From: Methanobacteriota archaeon
Lineage (GTDB): Archaea; Thermoplasmatota; Thermoplasmata; RBG-16-68-12
NCBI GenBank assembly: GCA_005878515.1
Contig: VBLZ01000127.1
Coordinates: 1-23,254, forward strand
Direction: 5' to 3'
DNA length: 23,254 bases
Numbering within the stretch: the stretch's first letter is position 1; the number at the start of each line of letters is the position of its first letter. Shown here piece after piece: positions 14,881 to 20,502 of this stretch. A model generated the notes under the pieces. That model had not been told where the DNA came from, did no database searches, and saw only the letters and a list, made by a program, of their open reading frames with translations. The position numbers were made by a program, and so were the translations under genes.

Positions 14881-14889
14881 GTAATAAAG
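14881..14889 (-). promoter_or_regulatory. TATA box of the SRPBCC gene
   Basis: CTTTATTAC on the minus strand begins 31 nt before the ATG at 14858, matching the leaderless spacing of hel308 and pyrD. Confidence 0.6.
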
Positions 14890-14933
14890 CAAGCGGCCGG
14901 ACCAGTTTGTCAACCGCATCGGAGCCCGACGAA

Positions 14934-14943
14934 CCTTGATATC
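14934..14943 (+). promoter_or_regulatory. TATA-like box of the antiporter gene
   Basis: CCTTGATATC lies about 50 nt before the ATG at 14985 and predicts a leader of about 19 nt that contains AGAAGGG and CCGAGG purine-rich stretches. Confidence 0.4.
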
Positions 14944-14984
14944 TCCACCGCCCATCCGTCGCGCGTCAGAAGGGCCGACCGAGG

Positions 14985-15989
14985 ATGCTCGATGCACTGC
15001 TCCTCTGGTTGGGCGCGATTGCCGTCGGCTTCGTCCTGCTCAACCAGGGCGCGAAATTCCTGACCGATAACGCGACGCGGATCGCCGGCCGGATCGGCCG
15101 CAGCCGCTTCGTGGTCGGCGCGCTGTTCGTCTCGACGCTGTCCGCCGTGCCGGAGCTACTCGTCAGCGGCATCGCGGCCGGCGAGGGCAGTACGGACATC
15201 GCCCTGGGCAACGCGCTCGCCTCGACGGTCGTCACCGTCGCGTTCGTGATCGGGGTGAGCGCGCTCGTCCGGCCGATCAAGACCTCCCGCGAGATCGTCC
15301 TCCGGGACGCGGTCTTCCTGGCGATCGTCACCGTGGTCGCCGCGACCATGCTCCTGGATGGCAACCTCACCCAATACGAAGGGGTCGCCCTCATCGCGCT
15401 GTTCGTGCCGTACGTCCTGAACCTCGCGATCTCCCAGCGGACCGGACCCGCGGAAGAGATCCGAGAACGGATCGAGGACCTGGAGATCGGCCTCGCCTTC
15501 ACGGGTTGGATTTTCGGCCGGAAGGTCGTGGTCCGGGCGGGCCTCAAGTGGCTCGTCTTCGGCATCCTCTGGTCCGTGATGGGCGCCCAGTTCCTGGTCC
15601 AAGGCGCGATCGGCCTGTCGAACGCGATGGGCCTGAATCCGTGGTTCATCGGGATCACGGTCGTCGCGCTCGGGACATCGTTGCCTGACATCGCGGCCGC
15701 GTGGCACGCGACGCGCCTCGGCTATACGGACCTCGTCCTCGGGGAGGGGATCGGCGCGAGCGTCGTGACGACCCTGTTGACGCTCGGCATGATCGGGATC
15801 CTGCGGCCCGCGGCACACTCCGTCGAACTCCTCCTCCCGGTCGTCGGCGCGATGGTCTTCACCGCGTTCCTCCTCCTGGCTCTGATGCTCGGAGGCTGGC
15901 GGATCACATCGCGTTCGGGCGCCGTGCTCGCGTCGAGCTACTTCGCGATGGTGGCGTTGAACGTCCTCTGGATCCGCGGCTTTCCCTGA
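14985..15989 (+). CDS. Na+/Ca2+ exchanger-family (CaCA) cation antiporter, altered alpha repeats
   Basis: A 334-residue membrane protein with about ten hydrophobic spans and two inverted alpha repeats, the mark of the CaCA family. Repeat 1 reads STLSAVPELLVS (50-61) then TDIALGN (70-76). Repeat 2 reads ALGTSLPDIAAAW (228-240) then TDLVLGE (248-254). A hydrophilic cytoplasmic loop (about 150-170, QRTGPAEEIRERIEDLE) separates the halves, as usual. In typical members both repeats carry GTSLPE and a later GSN. Here repeat 1 has SAVPE, repeat 2 has PD instead of PE, and the GSN asparagines are replaced by T and S. The exchanged ion may therefore differ from Ca2+. It meets the RDD gene end-to-end with no gap. 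Confidence 0.85.
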   Translation: MLDALLLWLGAIAVGFVLLNQGAKFLTDNATRIAGRIGRSRFVVGALFVSTLSAVPELLVSGIAAGEGSTDIALGNALASTVVTVAFVIGVSALVRPIKTSREIVLRDAVFLAIVTVVAATMLLDGNLTQYEGVALIALFVPYVLNLAISQRTGPAEEIRERIEDLEIGLAFTGWIFGRKVVVRAGLKWLVFGILWSVMGAQFLVQGAIGLSNAMGLNPWFIGITVVALGTSLPDIAAAWHATRLGYTDLVLGEGIGASVVTTLLTLGMIGILRPAAHSVELLLPVVGAMVFTAFLLLALMLGGWRITSRSGAVLASSYFAMVALNVLWIRGFP

Positions 15990-16718
15990 TCAATAGACCG
16001 CGCCGCAGCGGACGCACGTGAGCTTGCCGTCGCCGCGGGCGACGAGCTGTCCCCCGCAGGCGGTGCAGAACTTCATCTCTTTCACGAGGCGGCCCTGTTC
16101 GTCCCACTGGTGCTGAGGCCACGTGCTCGGAGCCGGCGCGGCACCGGGCCACCCGCTTCCTTGCGCGGCGGGGGCCGCCTGCGCGCTCCCTGGCGCCGGC
16201 GGCGGATTCGTCCGCGGGGGCGCCTGCGGCATCGTCATCGGGTACGGACCCGCGTGTTGCATCATGCGGAACTGCTCTTCCATGTACGCGCCCTGGTCGA
16301 CGCGCGTGACGGTCGTGCGAGCGATGCGGTCGAAGAGGCGCTGGCGCGGATCGCCCTGCGTGACACCGCCGACGATGAGGTCCACCAGGAACAGGAGCAA
16401 ATAGATCTTCGAAATGTTTCGGACGAGGCAGTGCATGATGTCCAAGTTGCCGTCGATCGCGACGACGCGGAGACTGAGGAGCCTCTTCCCGATCGTCGCG
16501 CCGAACAAGGTCTCGAGGAGCATCGAGTAGAGGAGCCAGACGATGCCGTACAAGAACGGGGTCACGTACCACGCCAGAGACACGAAGGCCAGCGGGAGCG
16601 CGAACAGCAGATAAATCACAGCGACGACGATTGCATCGATGAGCGCAGCGAAGAACCGGCGGATCCAGTGCTCCTGCAGGGCCGGATTATGTCCAATCAG
16701 GTCAATGGCCGAAGGCAT
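15990..16718 (-). CDS. RDD-family membrane protein with C-terminal zinc ribbon
   Basis: A 242-residue protein. Residues ~15-140 form an RDD domain: RRFFAALIDAIVVAVIYLLFALPLAF gives the first span with its Arg/Asp pair, then two further spans, ATIGKRLLSLRVV as the conserved GKRLLGLRVV-type motif, and QRLFDRIARTTV near the end. A Pro/Ala/Gln-rich linker (~155-200) leads to a zinc ribbon with Cys 218, 221, 235 and 238. RDD proteins are poorly understood; some have been linked to cation transport or membrane protein assembly. The zinc ribbon suggests a cytosolic partner. The ATG at 16718 follows a GGATATCG box at about -30. The stop abuts the antiporter stop. Confidence 0.8.
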   Translation of the reverse strand: MPSAIDLIGHNPALQEHWIRRFFAALIDAIVVAVIYLLFALPLAFVSLAWYVTPFLYGIVWLLYSMLLETLFGATIGKRLLSLRVVAIDGNLDIMHCLVRNISKIYLLLFLVDLIVGGVTQGDPRQRLFDRIARTTVTRVDQGAYMEEQFRMMQHAGPYPMTMPQAPPRTNPPPAPGSAQAAPAAQGSGWPGAAPAPSTWPQHQWDEQGRLVKEMKFCTACGGQLVARGDGKLTCVRCGAVY

Positions 16719-16739
16719 GACTCACCCATCCGGACGCGA

Positions 16740-16748
16740 CGATATCCT
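16740..16748 (-). promoter_or_regulatory. TATA-like box of the RDD gene
   Basis: AGGATATCG on the minus strand begins about 30 nt before the ATG at 16718. A second candidate, CTTATGAAG at 16756-16764, would give a leader of about 15 nt. Confidence 0.4.
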
Positions 16749-16769
16749 ACGGGCCTTCATAAGAGTATC

Positions 16770-16789
16770 GGGAGAATACTGGGAGAATA
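16770..16789 (-). repeat. tandem 9-nt repeat with 11-nt period, possible operator
   Basis: GGGAGAATA occurs at 16770-16778 and 16781-16789, one helical turn apart, in the intergenic space upstream of the RDD gene TATA box. Both copies would face the same side of the DNA, as expected of an activator or repressor site. Confidence 0.4.
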
Positions 16790-16801
16790 ATATTCGGTCG
16801 G

Positions 16802-16820
16802 CCGATTGAAAATCAGTCGG
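16802..16820 (-). terminator. hairpin overlapping the kptA stop codon
   Basis: CCGATTGA (16802-16809) pairs with TCAGTCGG (16813-16820) over 8 bp with one T-G pair and a 3-nt loop, which reads TTT on the kptA strand. It spans the kptA stop (16813-16815). It may end the dtdA-kptA transcript, though a role in mRNA stability is possible. Confidence 0.4.
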
Positions 16821-17493
16821 TCGAGTCCGCCGATGCTTCCGATGGCAATTCCTCTTCGACGCGATGCGACCGTCGGAGGAATTCTCCGGGAACTTCTTTG
16901 GACGTGTAGACGGTCTTCCCGGCCTTGTGGATCACGACCCCGGACGAGCGGGCGGTCTTCGCGTCGATCTCGAGGATGACGGGTTGGGCGATCCGAACGC
17001 GGCCCGCCTCGAGGGCGGCCTCGAACGTGGCACTGAGGTGGACCATCTTGCGGTCCGAAGGCCGGAGGCCCGCCTCCATCAGGAGATGGCTCTCATCCTC
17101 CGTCGTCGGGTAGAACAGGACGTCCGGGATTCCTTCCGTCGGCAGGTCGAGGTCGATGTCTTTCGAGTGGCCGTACGTGGCGCGCATCTTCCCGTCCTCG
17201 AATTGGTAACGGCCTTTCGGGTCGGTCTCGATCAGGCCCACGACGTGATGCTGGCGGACGAAGCGGAACCGACGGTTGCGAATCTGAACCGCGGTCAGGA
17301 AGTCCCGCAGGTCCACCCAACCGTGCGCGTCCATCTCCAGGCCGTACCGCTCCGGGAAATGTCGGAGGACGCCGGCCATCGTGCGGCCGAGGAGTTCGAC
17401 CTCCTCGTCGTTGAGGAGGAACTTGCCTTCGCTGCCGCAGTGCGGACAGAACTCTTCCCGGAAATACCCGTGAGAACGGCATTCCTTGAGCAT
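16813..17493 (-). CDS. kptA: RNA 2'-phosphotransferase Tpt1/KptA
   Basis: A 226-residue enzyme that moves a 2'-phosphate from an RNA splice junction to NAD+, giving ADP-ribose 1'',2''-cyclic phosphate. Seen: an N-terminal zinc-binding motif (C5, H8, C16, C19) common in archaeal members, LGRTMAGVLRHFPERYGLEMD (35-55), GWVDLRD, TDPKGRYQ, RATYGHS (104-110), VHLSATFEAALEAGR (151-165) and VYTSKEVPGEFL. The LYHGT motif of many Tpt1 enzymes reads LFYPTT (126-131) here; Arg43, Arg104, His109 and Arg165 are kept. ATG 17493 follows GGGAGGGG; 41 nt separate it from dtdA, so co-transcription is likely. Archaeal tRNA ligation does not leave a 2'-phosphate, so its natural substrate is unclear. Confidence 0.88.
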   Translation of the reverse strand: MLKECRSHGYFREEFCPHCGSEGKFLLNDEEVELLGRTMAGVLRHFPERYGLEMDAHGWVDLRDFLTAVQIRNRRFRFVRQHHVVGLIETDPKGRYQFEDGKMRATYGHSKDIDLDLPTEGIPDVLFYPTTEDESHLLMEAGLRPSDRKMVHLSATFEAALEAGRVRIAQPVILEIDAKTARSSGVVIHKAGKTVYTSKEVPGEFLRRSHRVEEELPSEASADSTD

Positions 17494-17534
17494 GCGTCCC
17501 CTCCCTTGGGCCGTTGGTATTCGCCCACGGCTTA

Positions 17535-18371
17535 TCAACTTTCGTCCTCCCGGTCCGTCAGGAGGTCCGCCTCCCGTACGACGCGGAGGCCGTGCGCCTC
17601 CAGTTGCTCCTCATAGGTCCGCACCTCCGGTTTCGACAAACTCTTGCGATGGATGTAGCCCAGGGTCGCACCGTTGGTTCGCTCGACCGCCTGATCGATC
17701 ACATGCGCGGACCCCCCTTCGAGGGCATACGCCGCGATGAGGTGTCCGAACGCAATCCGTCGAAGGAGCGCGAGATCCGTGTGCCGCGGGACGTAGTGGC
17801 CTCCGCCGAGGCCGATGGCGATCGGCGCGTCGAGCGGTTCGAGCGCGAGCAGGACTCGGGCGATGGCCCGGGAGGCGGCGAGGTCTGCCCACTCCTTTTC
17901 CGTGCTGCCCTGCTCGATGTAAAACGTCGGCGCGGTCAAGTACGGACCGTGGTGCGTGGCCTCGAACGTCACGTTGTACGGGAGGCCTTTCGCCTCGCGG
18001 CGCAGGCCCCGCAGGGCCGCCGTCATCCACCGGGGCGCGGACGGCACGAGCGTCTCCGGTTGCCCGCCGAATTCGGCCCCGCGCGGGTTGCCGATCGGAT
18101 GAACCGTGAGGCTCGGCCTCCGACTTTCCGAGACATGCTTCGACAGGTAGACGACGAGATCCGCGGGCTGTCCAAACGCGCCTTCGAGGTCGCGATCCAA
18201 GTGGTCCCGGTACAGGTGGTGCTCGGAAATCGTGATCAGCCGGGCATCCCGCCACCGCCACGTCGCCTGTCCGCCGAACGTCCCGTCCGACTGCCACGGT
18301 GCGAGGGCGAGGAGGGCGTCACGCTGATTGCGGCTCGCCTCGTCAGCTTCGGAGGCCACGAAGACCCGCAC
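17535..18371 (-). CDS. dtdA: D-aminoacyl-tRNA deacylase, archaeal type
   Basis: A 278-residue DTD2-type enzyme that hydrolyses D-amino acids from mischarged tRNA. Recognisable segments: VVYLSKHVSESRRPSLTVHPIGN (73-95, SESRRPSLT 81-89), FGGQ (101-104), YNVTFEATHHGPYL (132-145), PTFYIEQGSTEKEW (148-161), IGLGGGHYVPRHTD (186-199) and GYIHRKSL near the C-terminus. Length and motifs fit the family throughout. The start is set at GTG 18371, giving VRVFVASEADEAS; the same frame extends to an ATG at 18425, but that adds an unlike N-terminus. It is followed by kptA, a pairing that suggests tRNA quality control or repair. Confidence 0.9.
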   Translation of the reverse strand: MRVFVASEADEASRNQRDALLALAPWQSDGTFGGQATWRWRDARLITISEHHLYRDHLDRDLEGAFGQPADLVVYLSKHVSESRRPSLTVHPIGNPRGAEFGGQPETLVPSAPRWMTAALRGLRREAKGLPYNVTFEATHHGPYLTAPTFYIEQGSTEKEWADLAASRAIARVLLALEPLDAPIAIGLGGGHYVPRHTDLALLRRIAFGHLIAAYALEGGSAHVIDQAVERTNGATLGYIHRKSLSKPEVRTYEEQLEAHGLRVVREADLLTDREDES

Positions 18372-18425
18372 GGTCGTGGGAAGGAATGCGCGCCCAAGGT
18401 CTTTCCTCTGGTGGCTCGCGCACAA

Positions 18426-18433
18426 CCTTTATG
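18426..18433 (+). promoter_or_regulatory. TATA box of the thioredoxin-like/Hsp20 genes
   Basis: CCTTTATG begins 38 nt before the ATG at 18464 and gives a predicted leader of about 7 nt. It is the same octamer as the hel308 box. Confidence 0.5.
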
Positions 18434-18463
18434 TGCGTCGCTCCGGTACGCCGGCGGGAGGCC

Positions 18464-18937
18464 ATGGTGACGGTCACCTTCGTATCCTCCGTACAAGGAT
18501 ATCAGGAGGGCCGCGTGGCGGAGATCGTGAAGCGCCTAGGGACCGATCATCCGGAGTGGAAGGTGGACGTCCTCTCTCCGGACGCCAGCAAACCCCTATT
18601 GGCCACATACAAGCTGCAGTTCGGGCCCGCAATCCTTGTGAACGAGCGAATCGAGTTCGTCGGCATCCCGCGATACCGGATGCTCGTCGAGCGGATCGCG
18701 ATGGTGGCCGCGGGGAAAATCTCTCCCCGGACCGCTCGGGTGTCGAGGACGAGTTCGAGGAGACGCGCCGCGCGATACATCGCATGCTCAAGGATGCGTT
18801 CGAGGGGAAGCTCGGTGTCTTCCGTGAGCCGTTCATCTACGGATTCACGACACGATCCCGCGAAGCCCGCACCGAGACCGCGCGGCCCGCCCTTGAGGGC
18901 GAGGAGATCCGCACACGGGATCCGCTCGTCGACGTGA
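18464..18937 (+). CDS. thioredoxin-fold protein without CXXC; frame apparently lost after ~18712
   Basis: The first ~85 residues look like a thioredoxin/glutaredoxin-type domain: VTVTFVSSVQGYQEGRVAEIV, then WKVDVLSPD, ATYKLQFGPAILVNERIEFVG with a GP turn at the usual cis-proline place, and PRYRMLVERIAMVAAG. The CXXC site is absent (SSVQG instead), so redox catalysis is unlikely. After 18712 the frame becomes Arg/Ser-rich shadow sequence to the stop at 18937, while the -1 frame shows protein-like sequence leading into Hsp20. The switch point is G4A4 at 18712-18719. Either an indel or a programmed -1 shift joins the two. A short true Trx-like gene ending nearby is not possible because no stop exists in this frame. 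Confidence 0.55.
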   Translation: MVTVTFVSSVQGYQEGRVAEIVKRLGTDHPEWKVDVLSPDASKPLLATYKLQFGPAILVNERIEFVGIPRYRMLVERIAMVAAGKISPRTARVSRTSSRRRAARYIACSRMRSRGSSVSSVSRSSTDSRHDPAKPAPRPRGPPLRARRSAHGIRSST

Positions 18938-19164
18938 TCTTGACGGAGTCCGCGATCTTCCTGACCGCGGAAATGCCCGGCGTCACCCGGGAAGGCGTCC
19001 GCGTGCGCCTCGACGAGGGCAAGCTCGTGGTCCAGGGGGAAGGGGACCGCCAGTACTTCACGAAGGTCGACCTCCCGATCGATGCGGACCGCGACACGCT
19101 GAAGTACACCTATACCAATGGCGTCCTCGACGTGGTCATCGCCCGAAACCGGTCCATCATCTGA
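18784..19164 (+). CDS. Hsp20/alpha-crystallin small heat shock protein
   Basis: A 126-residue reading from ATG 18784. The alpha-crystallin domain spans ~40-126: RDPLVDVILTESAIFLTAEMPGVTREGVRVRLDEGKLVVQGEG, then FTKVDLPIDADRDTLKYTYTNGVLDVVIA, where the NGVLDV stretch is the family hallmark. A C-terminal IXI motif is not obvious, so oligomer assembly may differ. Frame-consistent sequence (SGVEDEFEETRRAIHR, amphipathic) extends upstream to ~18712 with no ATG, GTG or TTG. This suggests that the native protein begins earlier or is joined to the thioredoxin-like domain by a -1 shift. Small heat shock proteins hold unfolding proteins until refolding. Confidence 0.8.
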   Translation: MLKDAFEGKLGVFREPFIYGFTTRSREARTETARPALEGEEIRTRDPLVDVILTESAIFLTAEMPGVTREGVRVRLDEGKLVVQGEGDRQYFTKVDLPIDADRDTLKYTYTNGVLDVVIARNRSII

Positions 19165-19230
19165 ATCGGGTCATTCGGGCGGGGGACGGGAGGTGTCCGA
19201 ATTCCTTCCGAGGACAAGGCCGATCGAAAG

Positions 19231-19431
19231 TTGCGGCGACTTCGACGCATCGAGGCGGGCTACCGCGCGGAGATCCGTCGGGCCCAACAGAGCCTGAAAG
19301 GGACCACGGTCGACCGCGTCAAGGCGGAGCGGAAGTTCGAGAAGATTCGCGCGAAACTCGAGGCGAAGATCGACAAGGTCCAGCCGAAGATCAAGCTGCT
19401 CACGAACCTGAAGGCCGAGCGGAAGGCGTGA
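19231..19431 (+). CDS. small basic coiled-coil protein, hypothetical
   Basis: A 66-residue, highly basic, helix-forming protein (RRIEAGYRAEIRRAQQSL, RKFEKIRAKLEAKIDKV) with heptad-like spacing. No family is recognised; a nucleic-acid-associated or structural role would fit its charge, but that is a guess. The listed start is TTG 19231. In-frame, protein-like codons continue upstream (IPSEDKADRK) to ATT 19201, which sits 5 nt after a perfect GGAGGTG Shine-Dalgarno (19189-19195); a 76-residue product from ATT is therefore a serious alternative. It lies downstream of hsp20 in the same direction. Confidence 0.6.
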   Translation: MRRLRRIEAGYRAEIRRAQQSLKGTTVDRVKAERKFEKIRAKLEAKIDKVQPKIKLLTNLKAERKA

Positions 19432-19470
19432 GGCCACGAAGGCTTTGAGTCCTCGCGCCGTTGACGGCGC

Positions 19471-20502
19471 GTGGCCGATCCGGACGAGGAGCGAGCAGAG
19501 CTTCTGACGAAGACGGCCTCCGAGGTCCGTGCGTGCACGTTGTGCCGCCTTCACGAGGGACGGAATCTCGCGGTCCCCGGCGTCGGCCCGCTCGACGCCG
19601 CGGTGTTCCTGATCGGCGAGGCGCCGGGACGAGAGGAGGATGCACGCGGCGAGCCGTTCGTCGGGCCCGCAGGGAAGATCCTCGACAAAGCGCTTGCGGC
19701 CGCGCGCCTCCCTCGGGGCACGGTGTTCATCACGAACGTCGTGAAGTGCAGGCCCCCGGCGAACCGAGGACCTCGTTCGGATGAGATCGAGACCTGTCGT
19801 CCGTACCTGATGACGCAGATCGCAACCGTACGTCCAAAGGTCTTGGTGACGCTCGGGTCCACCGCGTTGAAGGGCTTGCTCGGGACCGGGATCGACCTGA
19901 AGGACGCCCGCGGGAAGACGCTCTCCTTCGGCGACATCCCCGTCCTCCCGACGTACCATCCCGCGGCGATCCTGTACAATCGGCGGCTCGAGCCGACGCT
20001 TCGGAGCGATCTTCAGAAGGCCGCGAAAATCGGAGCGGCGGAGCGGGCCCGCATTCGAAGCGGCCCTCCGCGCAAAGGCAAGCCGACGAAACCGACCGCG
20101 TCCAGCGGGGCGGTGGTCGTCGGGCCGGGAGAACGGATCTTGCTTCTCCGGCGCGAGGACGAGGACATCTGGTGCCTTCCGAAGGGAACCGTCGAGCCCG
20201 GGGAGACCCTCGAACAGACGGCGGTCCGCGAGGTCCAGGAGGAGACCGGCCTCCGCGTGCGGCTCCTCCGGCCTCTCCACGAGGTTCGGTATTCGTTCTT
20301 CTGGCCTCCGGGCGGCGTGAATTACGACAAGACCGTGACGTACTTTCTGGCGGAACCGATCGGCGGACGGCTCGAACCGGAGCCGGGGTTCGATGAGGTG
20401 CGCTGGGTCTCCCGCGAAGAAGCGATGCGCCTACTTCATTGGAAAAACGACAAAGAGGTCGTCGACCGCGCCTTCCAGGCTATGCGGACGCCGCGACGCT
20501 AG
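19471..20502 (+). CDS. family 4 uracil-DNA glycosylase fused to a Nudix hydrolase
   Basis: A 343-residue two-domain protein. Residues 1-190 are a family 4 UDG: [4Fe-4S] cysteines 22, 25, 93 and 109, motif GEAPGREEDARGEPFVGPAG (49-68), NVVKCRPPANR (89-99) and TYHPAAIL (161-168). A basic linker (191-212, GPPRKGKPTKPT) joins a Nudix domain (213-343) with an intact Nudix box, GX5EX7REVXEETGL, at 239-261. UDG removes uracil arising from cytosine deamination. The Nudix half may hydrolyse damaged dNTPs or dinucleoside polyphosphates; which one is not readable. GTG 19471 is the start, with a CTTTGAG TATA-like stretch about 31 nt upstream. The stop shares CTAG with the convergent polX stop. Confidence 0.92.
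   Translation: MADPDEERAELLTKTASEVRACTLCRLHEGRNLAVPGVGPLDAAVFLIGEAPGREEDARGEPFVGPAGKILDKALAAARLPRGTVFITNVVKCRPPANRGPRSDEIETCRPYLMTQIATVRPKVLVTLGSTALKGLLGTGIDLKDARGKTLSFGDIPVLPTYHPAAILYNRRLEPTLRSDLQKAAKIGAAERARIRSGPPRKGKPTKPTASSGAVVVGPGERILLLRREDEDIWCLPKGTVEPGETLEQTAVREVQEETGLRVRLLRPLHEVRYSFFWPPGGVNYDKTVTYFLAEPIGGRLEPEPGFDEVRWVSREEAMRLLHWKNDKEVVDRAFQAMRTPRR

Noticed and set aside
18328..19164. 278-codon ORF as a single long Hsp20 gene
   Set aside because: Before ~18712 this frame is the shadow of the thioredoxin-like domain; only the part after the frameshift point looks like protein.
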